Positions 33,497 through 43,608 of a stretch of DNA of 64,000 bases are shown in pieces (positions within the stretch are counted from its first letter, which is position 1; every line of letters begins with the position of its first letter). Position numbers and translations under genes: made by a program. The DNA is from Stentor coeruleus. Taxonomy: Eukaryota > Ciliophora > Heterotrichea > Heterotrichida > Stentoridae. The notes beneath the pieces were generated by a model. The model searched no databases. It saw only the letters and a list, made by a program, of their open reading frames with translations, and was not told the DNA's origin. Where the stretch lies: NCBI GenBank assembly GCA_001970955.1, contig MPUH01000193.1, positions 1-64,000 of the forward strand, in the 5' to 3' direction.

Positions 33497-36400
33497 ATGA
33501 AAATTGAGCCATTGGGAGAGTCAACCGACCCCTTAGTAAATATTTTTAACACAACTGTAGCTGAATTACTCAACATTGTCGAAGCATATCGTCAACGAAA
33601 ATTAGCAGAGGATATTGAATTACTCGAAAGCGAAGGAGGTGCTTTATCTTTTGAAGACAAGCTAAAATCCTCAATAAAATACGGTCTTTCTAACAAAGAA
33701 GATCAAACCGAACGAATCAAGATTTTTGGTAGTAACAAACCAGCAAAAGACCGCTCAAAGACATATTTTCAAATCTGCTGGGAAGTCCTTGAAGATCCTA
33801 TATTACGTATTTTAGTTATATCAGGACTTATAAGTCTTACTATAGGAGCTACTTTAGATGAGCATCCTGCATATGGTTGGATTGAAGGTTTTGCTATAAT
33901 AGTAGCAGTTTGTGTTGTTGTTAATGTCACAGCAGTTAATGATATGCAGAAACAGAAAAAATTTAAAGAGCTTAAAAAACGTAATAGGACTGGAAGAGTT
34001 GTTACAATCTTAAGAGATGGAGTTTGGTCATCTATGCATCCTAAACATATATTAGTAGGGGATATTATTAAAATTGAGAATGGAATTACAATACCTGCTG
34101 ATGGGATTCTTATTGATGGGTCACAAATTGAAGTTGTTGAAGCGGCAATGACAGGGGAAAATGATAATATTAAGAAATTACCTTTTGAAGAAGCAGTGAG
34201 GATTAAAGAGGAATATTATTTGAATAACCCTGGGGTATTAGAAGCGATGAAGAAGTCAGAAGAAGATAGACATCATGAATTACCTAGTCCAGTTGTATTG
34301 AGTGGGACGAATTTAGCTGAAGGGGTAGGGATTATGATTGTTATTGCTGTTGGTAAAAACTCGGCTGAAGGGAGGATTTTTGATCTTGCAGAACGTGCTG
34401 ATGAGTTAACTCCTTTACAAGTAAAACTAGCTCGTGTTGCTGGCGGTGTAGGTAAACTCGGCCTAGTCTGTGCAATAGTAACAGTTATTACCTTATACTT
34501 AAGATTTATAATCGAAATTGCCTCAGGAGAAATCTCATGGAGCAACAAAGAACATCCTCTTTTACTAGTAAAATTTCTTATTATCGGTATAACTGTCTTA
34601 GTTGTAGCAATCCCTGAAGGTCTTCCACTAGCTGTGACTATATCTTTAGCATATTCCATCAAAAAAATGCAAAGCGAAAATAACCTTGTTAGAAAAATGC
34701 AGGCCTGTGAAACCATGGGTGGAGCTGATCAAATTTGTTCTGATAAAACTGGGACTTTAACTCAAAATCTTATGACTGTATCTGAAATGTGGGCTGGAAA
34801 TCAAGCTTTAAATATCGAATCTGGACCACCAAGCCAAGGAACTTTTCAAGCTGAATTTCTCCATCTTCTTAAAGAATCAATATTTATGAATTCTTCAGCT
34901 TTTATAGACCCAGAAAAAGGTAAGCAAGGTAGTAAAACTGAAATCGCTATGATTTTATTAATGCAAGCATTAGGTCATTCAGATTGTATTGAGACAAGAA
35001 ATACTTATTTAGAAAGATATCATAGAATATTTCCTTTTTCAAGTAAAAGGAAAAAATCAAGTATTATCATTACAACTGATGAAGGAAAATTACGAATTCA
35101 TGTTAAAGGTGCATCTGAAGTAGTTTCTAGTTGTTGTACAAGTTTTTTAACTGTAGATGGTAAATCACATCTTATTGATAATGAAACATCTAAAGTTATA
35201 CAAAATATGATATCAAGAATGACTGATAATGCATTAAGAGTTATAGCTTTAACATATAGAGATCTTCCTATTGATGTTGATATAGAAAAATTCGATACTA
35301 TGGGTTTTCCTGAACTAGAAAAATCAAATCTCACTTTAATAGCCCTTATAGGAATCCGTGACCCAATAAGACCTGAAGTCCCTGGTGCAGTAAAAGAATG
35401 TCAACGTGCAGGGATAACAGTACGTATGGTTACAGGGGATAATAAAGCAACAGCAAAAGCTATAGCCCGTGAGTGTAACATAATAAGCAAAGATACACAA
35501 ACTGTAATGGAAGGTAAAGAATTCTCAACAAAAACCGGAGGAACAGTCTGTAAAGAATGTAAAACAAAAATCTGCCCATGTCCAAGAAACGCAAGAGAAG
35601 CTAAAACTTCAACAAAATCAATAAGAGAAGATGTAGTCGCTGATTTAGAAGCTTTTAAAGAAATTGTAGCAAATCTAGCAGTCCTTGCAAGATCTCAGCC
35701 TGATGATAAATACACTTTAGTAACAGGTTTAAAACAACTTGGTCATGTTGTAGCAGTAACAGGTGATGGGACAAATGATGCTCCAGCTTTAAGTAAAGCG
35801 GATATTGGTTTTGCTATGGGGATAACAGGTACTGAAATGGCTAAAGAATCAGCAGGGATAATATTATTAGATGACAATTTCAAATCTATAGTAAGAGCAG
35901 TTATATGGGGTCGGAATATATATGATAATATTAGAGCATTTTTACAATTTCAAATCACAGTGAATATTGTTGCGGTTATTAGTGCTATGGTTGGAGCTAT
36001 AACAATACAACAATCTCCTTTAACATCAGTACAATTGCTTTGGGTTAATCTTATTATGGATAGTTTCGCATCACTTGCTTTAGCTACAGATCCTCCAACT
36101 GATGATCATTTAAACCGTCCTCCTTATAAAAAAACAGAGTTTATTATAGAAAAACGTATGTGGAAACATATTTTAGGGCAAAGTATTGTACAATTGATTA
36201 TTATGTTTAGTATGATGTATGCTGGGGAATGGTTTTTACCTGAATTCGGCACTGGGACTAGTGTTTTGTATAATAAAGATACTGATTATGTTATTGCTGG
36301 GAGGACTTATAATCCTGATGGTTCTGAAAATTATAAACCTTATTTGTCAGATCCAAATATAGGCCCAAGTCGACAATTTACATATATTTTTAATACTTTT

Positions 36401-36766
36401 GTCCTTTTACAATTGACTAATGAGGTTAATGCGAGGAAGATTAGAGATGAGGTTAATGCTTTTGAACGGATTTTAATGAACAAAATGTTTATTGGGATAT
36501 GGTTTTTTACTTTAGCTATGCAAGTACTTATAATTTCTGTTGGAAGTTATGCGTTTAGCTGTCATTTAAAAGGTTTAACTGTTGAACAGTGGATGATATG
36601 TATAGCTTTTAGTGCAATTTCACTTGTCTGGAGATTTGTTTTGGTATTTATGCCGACAAGTATATTTTCTAAAGTCCATGTTGATGAGAATCGGAACTCA
36701 GCAAGGCTTTTGTCGATGAGAGGAAGTTCAATGCAAAGAGAGAGGATTAATCTTAATACAACATAA
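33497..36766 (+). CDS. Plasma-membrane-type Ca2+ ATPase (P-type, IIB)
   Basis: 1089 aa. P-type ATPase with phosphorylation site CSDKTGTLTQN (Asp near residue 415), actuator motif EAAMTGEND (TGE), M4 VAIPEGLPLAVTISLAYS, hinge VTGDGTNDAPALSKADIGFAMG and M6 LLWVNLIMDSFASLALATDPP. PEGLPLAVT and the NxxxD of M6 match PMCA-type pumps, which have one Ca2+ site. It should export Ca2+ across the plasma membrane or alveolar sacs. The P-domain carries an insertion of about 50 residues after MEGKEF with CKECKTKICPC (about 684-695), absent from animal PMCAs. The C-tail after the last helix is short and shows no clear calmodulin site. The next gene starts only 71 bp downstream. Confidence 0.96.
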   Translation: MKIEPLGESTDPLVNIFNTTVAELLNIVEAYRQRKLAEDIELLESEGGALSFEDKLKSSIKYGLSNKEDQTERIKIFGSNKPAKDRSKTYFQICWEVLEDPILRILVISGLISLTIGATLDEHPAYGWIEGFAIIVAVCVVVNVTAVNDMQKQKKFKELKKRNRTGRVVTILRDGVWSSMHPKHILVGDIIKIENGITIPADGILIDGSQIEVVEAAMTGENDNIKKLPFEEAVRIKEEYYLNNPGVLEAMKKSEEDRHHELPSPVVLSGTNLAEGVGIMIVIAVGKNSAEGRIFDLAERADELTPLQVKLARVAGGVGKLGLVCAIVTVITLYLRFIIEIASGEISWSNKEHPLLLVKFLIIGITVLVVAIPEGLPLAVTISLAYSIKKMQSENNLVRKMQACETMGGADQICSDKTGTLTQNLMTVSEMWAGNQALNIESGPPSQGTFQAEFLHLLKESIFMNSSAFIDPEKGKQGSKTEIAMILLMQALGHSDCIETRNTYLERYHRIFPFSSKRKKSSIIITTDEGKLRIHVKGASEVVSSCCTSFLTVDGKSHLIDNETSKVIQNMISRMTDNALRVIALTYRDLPIDVDIEKFDTMGFPELEKSNLTLIALIGIRDPIRPEVPGAVKECQRAGITVRMVTGDNKATAKAIARECNIISKDTQTVMEGKEFSTKTGGTVCKECKTKICPCPRNAREAKTSTKSIREDVVADLEAFKEIVANLAVLARSQPDDKYTLVTGLKQLGHVVAVTGDGTNDAPALSKADIGFAMGITGTEMAKESAGIILLDDNFKSIVRAVIWGRNIYDNIRAFLQFQITVNIVAVISAMVGAITIQQSPLTSVQLLWVNLIMDSFASLALATDPPTDDHLNRPPYKKTEFIIEKRMWKHILGQSIVQLIIMFSMMYAGEWFLPEFGTGTSVLYNKDTDYVIAGRTYNPDGSENYKPYLSDPNIGPSRQFTYIFNTFVLLQLTNEVNARKIRDEVNAFERILMNKMFIGIWFFTLAMQVLIISVGSYAFSCHLKGLTVEQWMICIAFSAISLVWRFVLVFMPTSIFSKVHVDENRNSARLLSMRGSSMQRERINLNTT

Positions 36767-36837
36767 TATATGAAAATTAGCATGATAATAAATTTTATAT
36801 GTATAAATTCATAAGGTTTTTTTATAGTTTTTTTAAT

Positions 36838-38043
36838 ATGCTTACTAAAGAAAACCTTGATAAAATTGGGAGCCTGCCATCAGAAAGTTCGATAATGTCG
36901 AAATTTTTACAGGACAACAAAAGAGAAAACGAGTCTGTGGCTGAAGAAATTGAAAAAAACATGCCTTTTGCGATGCTGCATTACAATGAAGAAGCTAAAA
37001 CCCCTTATTTGTTCAGAAGGATCTCAAGTACAAGCACAGTGAAATCAGTATTTTTTAGTTCTTCAAAAAGCAATAGTTCATCACAAGAGTCAGTGAAACA
37101 TGAATTACAACAAATGCTAGAAGATCGACAAAGTAAAAGTATTTTCTATAACATCCTCGTAGCAGGAGATTCTGGATTAGGTAAAACTAGCTTTATAAAC
37201 ACGTACATGTACCTAAAATTCAATTATTTTCAAAAATTCTCTGATTGTTCAGATATCGTCCCAACTACAACAGAAATCACTCATACAAAAGCTAAACGAA
37301 TTGAAGAGAAAATTGAATTTAATATAGACATGATTGATACTCCTGGCTATGGATCTTTTCGTAATATCAAATCATGGGTTAAATTTATTGTCAGATATCT
37401 TATAGAAAAAATAATCAAATATCAAAAAGATCCTCAGAAAATTGATGAGCGTGTTCATTGTTGCCTTTATTTTATTGATAGTGTTTTAAAACAAAATGAT
37501 ATAATAGCATTAAAAGAACTACAAAAATATATGCCGATAATCCCTATAATAGGTAAAGCTGATATATGTACTTTAGATGAGATAAAAAAATTTAAAAAAA
37601 TTATCTTGGATCAATTGAAAGAATCTGAAATAAATATTTTTTATTATAAACCTGAAGATAACACAGGAAGTTTAAATGATTTTACAAGCAATTTAGGTGA
37701 AGGACCTCCTTATTGTGTGATTTCTGCAGTTTCTATGATAAATGCTGAAGGGAAAATTTCATTTGGTCGTTCTTATAATTGGGGATCTTGTGATATAGAC
37801 AATCCTTTTCATTCTGATTTCCCTATTATTAATAAATGCCTTATTGGGAGATTTTATAATCAGGTAAAAAAAATTGCTAAAGAGAGATGTGGTGAGGTGA
37901 TACAACAATGGACTGAGTTTCAGAATAAGAGAAATGCGAGAAAACAGAAGATGTTGGAAGATAAGAAGTATGAGAAAGCGAAGAAGATTAGTAAAATATT
38001 GTCAGCTTTTGCTATGAGTGCTTTGGTACTGTTTTCTAGATGA
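36838..38043 (+). CDS. Septin-family GTPase with C-terminal hydrophobic tail
   Basis: 401 aa from the ATG at 36838 (MLTKENLDKIGSLP). An upstream in-frame ATG at 36799 would add a Phe-rich stretch and is less likely. GTPase motifs: P-loop GDSGLGKTSFINTY, switch II DMIDTPGYGSF, and G4 IGKAD in place of the usual septin AKAD, with PIIPIIGKADICTLDEIKKFK matching the septin layout. A disordered Ser-rich N-terminus precedes it. The C-terminus KISKILSAFAMSALVLFSR is hydrophobic, so tail-anchoring in a membrane is plausible. Ciliate septins have been linked to mitochondria, and this tail would fit. Ends in TGA. Confidence 0.88.
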   Translation: MLTKENLDKIGSLPSESSIMSKFLQDNKRENESVAEEIEKNMPFAMLHYNEEAKTPYLFRRISSTSTVKSVFFSSSKSNSSSQESVKHELQQMLEDRQSKSIFYNILVAGDSGLGKTSFINTYMYLKFNYFQKFSDCSDIVPTTTEITHTKAKRIEEKIEFNIDMIDTPGYGSFRNIKSWVKFIVRYLIEKIIKYQKDPQKIDERVHCCLYFIDSVLKQNDIIALKELQKYMPIIPIIGKADICTLDEIKKFKKIILDQLKESEINIFYYKPEDNTGSLNDFTSNLGEGPPYCVISAVSMINAEGKISFGRSYNWGSCDIDNPFHSDFPIINKCLIGRFYNQVKKIAKERCGEVIQQWTEFQNKRNARKQKMLEDKKYEKAKKISKILSAFAMSALVLFSR

Positions 38044-38768
38044 TAAAGTAAATATTAATGAAAAGATTCAAATAGATTGTTTGTATTATAAACTTTTAGG
38101 AGGATTTATAGGTTTGTAAAGGTTTGTATAATGAGGAATTTCTGTTATGCGTAGTAGAATCTTTGTGTTTTATAGTAATATATTGTTTTAAGTTTAAATA
38201 TAAAAGGACAATTTTACAAATAGTTCATGTTTATACGAAATTTGCTAAAAAATTGCAACGTTTTTTTTTCAGATGCAAACTAGTTTTATTCATAGTGATT
38301 GCCCTGATTTAATGATAAATTAGAATATTCTCTCTAGTTTAAAGATAGAAAAACAATTATATTTCCATATATTTTATATTAAATCTAATAAACTCTGACT
38401 AATATTTATATTATTTTAAGCTAACTAATTTACCACTATAAATAATCAATTCTATCATAGTTGTTCTAAAGCTTCTAAGATTATTCTAAAAATACTAAAA
38501 AATTATTTATAAAGAATTTTTAATTTGAGTTAATACTTCATATACTAGAATTGCCAAACTTTTGAATATTATCTTTAGGGTATATTTATGAAAATAAGAG
38601 TATTTTTGATATAATTATTTATATGGTGAAATGCTTAATTCTAGTGCTTATAATATCTTATACATTATTTTAATAAAATTAACAAAATTATCTACCCAAA
38701 CCAAAAACACTCACTAACTTCATACCAAGTGATGATAAATATAGTTCAAATATTTAGATTTAAAATAA
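38044..38768. other. Intergenic between convergent genes, nothing recognised
   Basis: 725 bp of AT-rich spacer with G/T-rich sequence next to the septin gene. A 62-codon open stretch at 38124-38312 has no recognisable content. Confidence 0.6.
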
Positions 38769-39122
38769 TTATTCTAATCTTATCTGAGGTGGGTGATGTT
38801 TCTTCAGATGATTTTTTAATGTATACTTGCTAAAAAGAATCTTGCCACATTTTTCGCATGGAAGCTTAGTAATTTTCTCATGAACCTGCTTTAAATGAGC
38901 TTTAAGAGAATATTTATTTTTAAAAAGCTTTTGACATTTACTGCATTCAAGGATTTTTTCTGACTTCGAATGAATTTTACCTTCATGTTGTCTTAGCCCT
39001 CTTATTGATTGGAATTCCAATTGGCAATCATGACAGAATGTTTCACTTTTTTTAAGTTTGTCTTTATTTAGAATTGACAAATCTTTGATGGAATAAGGGT
39101 ATATGCTTTTTAGGGTTTCCAT
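38769..39122 (-). CDS. Small C2H2 zinc-finger protein
   Basis: 117 aa with three C2H2 fingers spaced like DNA-binding fingers: FCHDCQLEFQSIRGLRQHEGKIH, LECSKCQKLFKNKYSLKAHLKQVH and LPCEKCGKILFSKYTLKNHLKKHH. The linkers (SKSEKI, EKITK) are not canonical TGEKP. A short N-terminal piece of about 35 residues has no domain. It may bind DNA or RNA; the target cannot be inferred. The start ATATAAATGG fits the local context and no intron is needed. Confidence 0.88.
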   Translation of the reverse strand: METLKSIYPYSIKDLSILNKDKLKKSETFCHDCQLEFQSIRGLRQHEGKIHSKSEKILECSKCQKLFKNKYSLKAHLKQVHEKITKLPCEKCGKILFSKYTLKNHLKKHHPPQIRLE

Positions 39123-39634
39123 TTATATAATATAGGTAATAATAAGTATTGAATATTATTCATTTTTTACTTTATATTTTTGGTATATACATATTTGTAA
39201 TAATAATTTTTAATTCTGCTAAAGAATTTATCATAAAAGATCTTTATGCCAAAATAGTATTTTTTTAATGCAAATGGATATAAATATAAAGTTCAATTAA
39301 GATTATGTTTATACTCTTTAAAGCATAAAGCTTAGAAAGCAATTATATTATTCTAATACATTTTAAAGTATACATTTTTTCTTAAACAAACAACTATATT
39401 CTTTATTAAATATTTGACACAAAGCAAACACTATACCCCCTTGACTATTCCTAGCATACTATGTAAAACCAAAAAATCAATATAAATGAGTAATGAAATA
39501 TTCAATTCCACCACAAAAAAAGCCACAATCTTCACCCTAAACCACACTAAAACTTCCTCATTTCCATTATAAAAACCTAAAACTCCCATTTTTTATTCCA
39601 AAAATCTTACTATTATATCTAAAAACCCATAATC
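39123..39634. other. Intergenic, nothing recognised
   Basis: 512 bp between two minus-strand genes. The part next to the SNARE gene's 3' end (39480-39634) is strongly C/A-rich on +, as usual for 3' flanks of minus-strand genes here. Confidence 0.6.
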
Positions 39635-40426
39635 TTAATCTGCCACATAAACAACCCTAGCAGTCCACCAATCATAAAAAATCAACACAACCGTCATCGT
39701 TAAAAAATAAACAACCCAAACAACTTCCATACCTTTACTTCTCTCATTAGCACTATTCAAATGTTTATTCGCTACTTTCATCATCTCAACACTAGATTCT
39801 GTATCTTTTAATATATTAAAACTCATTGACTCTTGTTCTGAAATAATTTGATTAAAACTTTTCAATATACTACTAAGTTCAAAAGCTGTCTTTTGTGTTT
39901 TTTCTATAACATCAGCTTCATCTGTTAAATCTTTTAACAATTGAGCATTTTGTGATGAAAAATCTGTTGGGAATTCTTTAGGTTCAGCAAAAGAATTTGA
40001 TAATTCTTCACCGGTGTTAATACGTGATGCTTCAATTGATTTTAATGTTTTTGCAGCTTTTTCTTTTATGCTTTGAATATCAGCGACAAGTTTGGTTACT
40101 ATTTGTATGTTGGAATATAAGCATAGGATTATTGGCGAAATGAGTTTGGATTTTTTATCGAAGGTTTTGAGTTTTTCGATTTCTATGTTGCAGAAAGCGA
40201 GGAATTCCCTGAATGTTTGTTACATTGAATCGCGGTCATGGATTTGGGTTGATGGAAGAGAAGATTGGAGTTTGTTGTGGATTGTGTGAAGGTCTTTAAG
40301 CCTTTCGGTAATTATGAAGTACTATATGGTGTTTACTAGTTCTGATGCACGTTTTATGTTAGGGGATAAGATGATGGACACTTTAGCTTTGTGGTTTGGG
40401 AAGAGCTTCCATGTTAAGTCAGTCAT
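39635..40426 (-). CDS. STX18: Syntaxin-18-like Qa-SNARE (ER), two 15-nt introns
   Basis: Join, on the minus strand, 40426..40337, 40321..40224 and 40208..39635: 253 aa. The N-terminus MTDLTWKLFPNHKAKVSIIL resembles the syntaxin-18 start. A helical N-terminal domain follows, then a SNARE motif with the zero-layer Gln region in ISEQESMSFNILKDTESSVEMMKVANKHLNSANERSKG. The C-terminal membrane anchor VVWVVYFLTMTVVLIFYDWW matches the FLDWY-type ending of syntaxin 18. Syntaxin 18/Ufe1 drives fusion of Golgi-derived vesicles with the ER. Sec20 or Use1 are alternatives, but Ser/Lys-rich Sec20 features are absent. The unspliced frame shows only the last 101 residues, so the gene is easy to miss. Confidence 0.8.
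40209..40223 (-). other. 15-nt intron (SNARE gene, second)
   Basis: Coding strand GTAACAAACATTCAG. Removal joins HDRDSM to EFLAFCNIEIEKL and removes an in-frame stop. Confidence 0.93.
40322..40336 (-). other. 15-nt intron (SNARE gene, first)
   Basis: Coding strand GTAAACACCATATAG, phase 0, ending in an in-frame TAG. Removal joins IKRASEL to YFIITERLKDL. Confidence 0.93.
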
Positions 40427-41045
40427 TTTATAGGAATTGAAATTTTAAAGGAAAAAATGCTCTTTTTTTGGGTTTGGGAATGGGTCTGAAGATTTTATGG
40501 GGTTATAAAATGTAAAATTTTGTGATTTTTTAGTGGTCGGTGATGTTTGGAATTTGAGAATAGCATTAGTTTGCTATTTTAGAGTTAGGCAAATAATATT
40601 TTTATGGTTTTATAATAATGTAAAAGTGAGTGTTGGTTGGTTAATGAGAAAGAGAATCTGTTTTAAGAAAACTACAAATCCCAGCACCTCGCCATCATAA
40701 TCAAAAAACCAAACCTAAACATCAAACCAATCCTCAGAAAAATCCTATCCCAACTTCCCAAAAAAAACTTACTCATCAATACAATTTCCCACCTTATCTC
40801 TCAAATCCAACATAAAAAACCTAAAACAATCATACATATATTTACCTCTAAAATTTTCTAATAACAAATAGTTTTAAGCTAGTAATAATCTTGATGAATA
40901 TCTAAATCTCAAAACCTTATCCATAATCCTCACTTTTCCTCTTCAACCCAATCCTCCCATCTTAACTCTTCCAACAGTATCAAAACAATAAAAAACATAT
41001 CGATTTTAATAATCAGTTTTTACCGAAATAGTAATAATAATCCAA
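40427..41045. promoter_or_regulatory. Divergent intergenic promoter region with skew switch
   Basis: 619 bp between divergently transcribed genes (SNARE left, CDPK right). The + strand is G/T-rich to about 40660 and then abruptly C/A-rich to 41045, so both genes have a C/A-rich upstream flank on their own coding strand. No discrete promoter motif was identified. Confidence 0.5.
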
Positions 41046-42521
41046 ATGGGCTGTAGTTGCACAAAAGGTACAGGCGTAAAAAAATCCAATCCTAAATCAA
41101 GACCTCAAACTATTAAACTAACCCCAGAATCTTTTATCAAATCAAACAGCAAAGATTTCACAGATGTTTATACAATCGGCACACCTCTTGGAAGTGGGGC
41201 TTATGGTGATGTTATACAAGTCATCCATAAACTAACAAATCAAGAAAGAGCTGTAAAAATCTTCCTTAAGAATAATGACAAACATAAAGATAGTTCTTAT
41301 GAAAAAACCAAAAATGAAATAGAAATACTTAAAAAATTAAGCCACCCGACCATTATTAAAATTTATGAGTATTTTGAGGATGAAAAACGTGTTTATATTG
41401 TTATGGAGAAATGCTATGGAGGTGAACTTTTTAATCAGATAACAACGAAAAAGTCATTGAATGAATCAATTTCTGCTTTGATATGTAAACAGCTTTTTTC
41501 AGCTATTTCGTATTTACATTCTAATAAAATTGTTCATAGAGATATAAAACCTGAGAATATAATGTTGGAAGATAGTGAGGATTTTATTAATATAAAAATC
41601 ATTGACTTTGGTACTGCGACATATTATGATGGAGGGATTATGAAAGAATTATCTGGATCAAGTTATTATATATCACCAGAGGTTATAAAAGGTGAGTATA
41701 ATGAAAAATGTGATGAATGGAGTATAGGAGTAATATTATACATCCTTCTCTGTGGTAATCCTCCTTTTGCAGGTTCATCAACCGAGCAAATTATGAGGAA
41801 AATCGAAATTGGGACTTTCAGCTACAATAACCCAATCTGGACCTCAGTTTCTCCTTTAGCCAAAGATCTAATCAACAAACTTCTCTGCCCTGTATCATAT
41901 CGCCTATCATCAGAAGAAGCTCTTCGACACCCTTGGATCGAAGAAAAAGGTAAATACCCAATAATAAAATCCCCAATGCTCAGTAATGTTATCGAAAATC
42001 TGCAAAGTTTTAACGGCCTCAACAAATTCAAAGATGCAATCAGTACTTTTATAACCTCACAAATACTAGAAATCCATGAAACTAAAGAATTACGTGAAAT
42101 TTTTAAATCAATTGACATAAATGGTGATGGGAAATTAAGTAAAGAAGAAATGATTAATGGTTTTGCATGTCACAAAGAAATCCTTAACCGAGATAAATAT
42201 ATAGAAAAAATCATAAATGATGTTGATACAGATGGAAATGGGTATATAGATTATAATGAATTCATAAAAGCTACAGTAAATCGTCAAAAACTATATAGCA
42301 AAGACAATTTAAAAAAAGCTTTTGATATATTTGATTTAGATAGCAGTGGGAAAATCTCAGCAGTTGAATTAGAAAAAGCTTTTAGCTTAGGGACAAATAA
42401 AAATTCCATATGGCAAGATTTAGTATTAAAAGCTGATAAGAATTCAGATGGGGAAATCGACTTTCAAGAGTTTTGTGAGTTTATTGAAAACTTGTCCGAT
42501 AAGGATTTTCTTATTAACTAA
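41046..42521 (+). CDS. Calcium-dependent protein kinase (CDPK), dually lipidated N-terminus
   Basis: 491 aa. It begins MGCSCTKG, with Gly2 for myristoylation and Cys3/Cys5 for palmitoylation, so membrane association is expected. Kinase domain about 45-300: GSGAYGDV, AVKIFLK, HRDIKPENIML, DFGTATYY, GSSYYISPEV, DEWSIGVILYILLCG. A junction/autoinhibitory segment follows (about 310-350). Four EF-hands complete it: DINGDGKLSKEE, DTDGNGYIDYNE, DLDSSGKISAVE and DKNSDGEIDFQE, all with intact loop acidic positions. Ca2+ binding to the C-terminal lobes should release the kinase. It is a standard CDPK architecture as in plants, apicomplexans and ciliates. No intron needed. Confidence 0.97.
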   Translation: MGCSCTKGTGVKKSNPKSRPQTIKLTPESFIKSNSKDFTDVYTIGTPLGSGAYGDVIQVIHKLTNQERAVKIFLKNNDKHKDSSYEKTKNEIEILKKLSHPTIIKIYEYFEDEKRVYIVMEKCYGGELFNQITTKKSLNESISALICKQLFSAISYLHSNKIVHRDIKPENIMLEDSEDFINIKIIDFGTATYYDGGIMKELSGSSYYISPEVIKGEYNEKCDEWSIGVILYILLCGNPPFAGSSTEQIMRKIEIGTFSYNNPIWTSVSPLAKDLINKLLCPVSYRLSSEEALRHPWIEEKGKYPIIKSPMLSNVIENLQSFNGLNKFKDAISTFITSQILEIHETKELREIFKSIDINGDGKLSKEEMINGFACHKEILNRDKYIEKIINDVDTDGNGYIDYNEFIKATVNRQKLYSKDNLKKAFDIFDLDSSGKISAVELEKAFSLGTNKNSIWQDLVLKADKNSDGEIDFQEFCEFIENLSDKDFLIN

Positions 42522-43608
42522 TTTATATAAAGTTATTATATATTTTTTTGGCTTTTTAAATGAAGGAAATTCTTGAATGGTATTTTATGTTTGAGTTGTG
42601 ATTTTGTTTTTTGAAGATATAAAGTGAGAGAAATAAGAGATTTTATAAGATGTTTTGGTTTAGGATGGGATATTATCATCATGTTTTATCATATTATTAT
42701 ATAATTGTTTTATTTACTAATAATCATTTGTGTTTAAAAATAGATTGAAATGCTTGCCTTTAGGGATGTTAATGATAAAAGGTGGCTCATGATGATGTTA
42801 TGTTATAATATTGTAAATATAAAATTTAATTGGTTTAGAAACTATTATTCTATTCGAATTAGCTGGATATACACCATCATTAGCTGAATGGGAATTATCT
42901 GGGGATATATAAGGAGAAAATATAGAGTTTAAGATTTTCTTATAACTTTTCATCATTCACGACAGAAAAAAATGTTTAAGGTACTAATGGCCTACATCGG
43001 GGCTGATTATTTTACAATATTTCTTAATTTGCTTTTTTTTAACTTTTTTTAACAGGATAATTATATTTTTTTCATGACCATTGAATAGAATGTATTACAT
43101 GAACGAGTAAGGATTTAAGCCCAAAATGAAGTATTAAAGCTGAGTATGATTTGAAGTACTTTTATAATAGTTAATAGAACTTTTCAATCATAACTTACTT
43201 TTGGTAACTTTTATAAAGTGATACATCCAATATTTATATTTATCTTTATCTGTTTATCATATGCAGAAATCTGTGGCCATACTAAAGCTGGAGAAAGTAG
43301 CAGTTAACCATTTAATATTTATAACTTTTTATATGTTAAAGGTAGTTGATAATCAAGGTAGAATCATGCAAGATTATAAGGATTAGACTATAAAACCATC
43401 CTAAGACAGAAGCTATTTTTTTTTAAAATAGGTTTTAAAACATTTGTTATACTGAGATATTATAATTATTATCTTATCTAAATATTCAATAAACCCACAT
43501 ACAAATATACCTTATTCTTTATTACAACATTCCTAAACTCAAATTTTTATTCTTTCTTATTCAATATTTTCAATCCAATCTACTACTCTAAAACATCAAT
43601 TATAATAA
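42522..43608. other. Intergenic 1.1 kb between convergent genes
   Basis: G/T-rich on + after the CDPK stop, C/A-rich near 43440-43608 (3' flank of the minus-strand CK1-like gene). A stretch near 42960-43030 is slightly richer in GC (ACTAATGGCCTACATCGGGG) but matches no RNA family I recognise. Confidence 0.55.

Noticed and set aside
36799-36837. Upstream ATG of the septin gene
   Set aside because: It would add MYKFIRFFYSFFN, an AT-driven Phe-rich stretch; ATG at 36838 gives a normal start.
42780-42900. ATGATGATG followed by GCTGA, like C and D boxes of a snoRNA
   Set aside because: Spacing is too long and no closing stem is visible.
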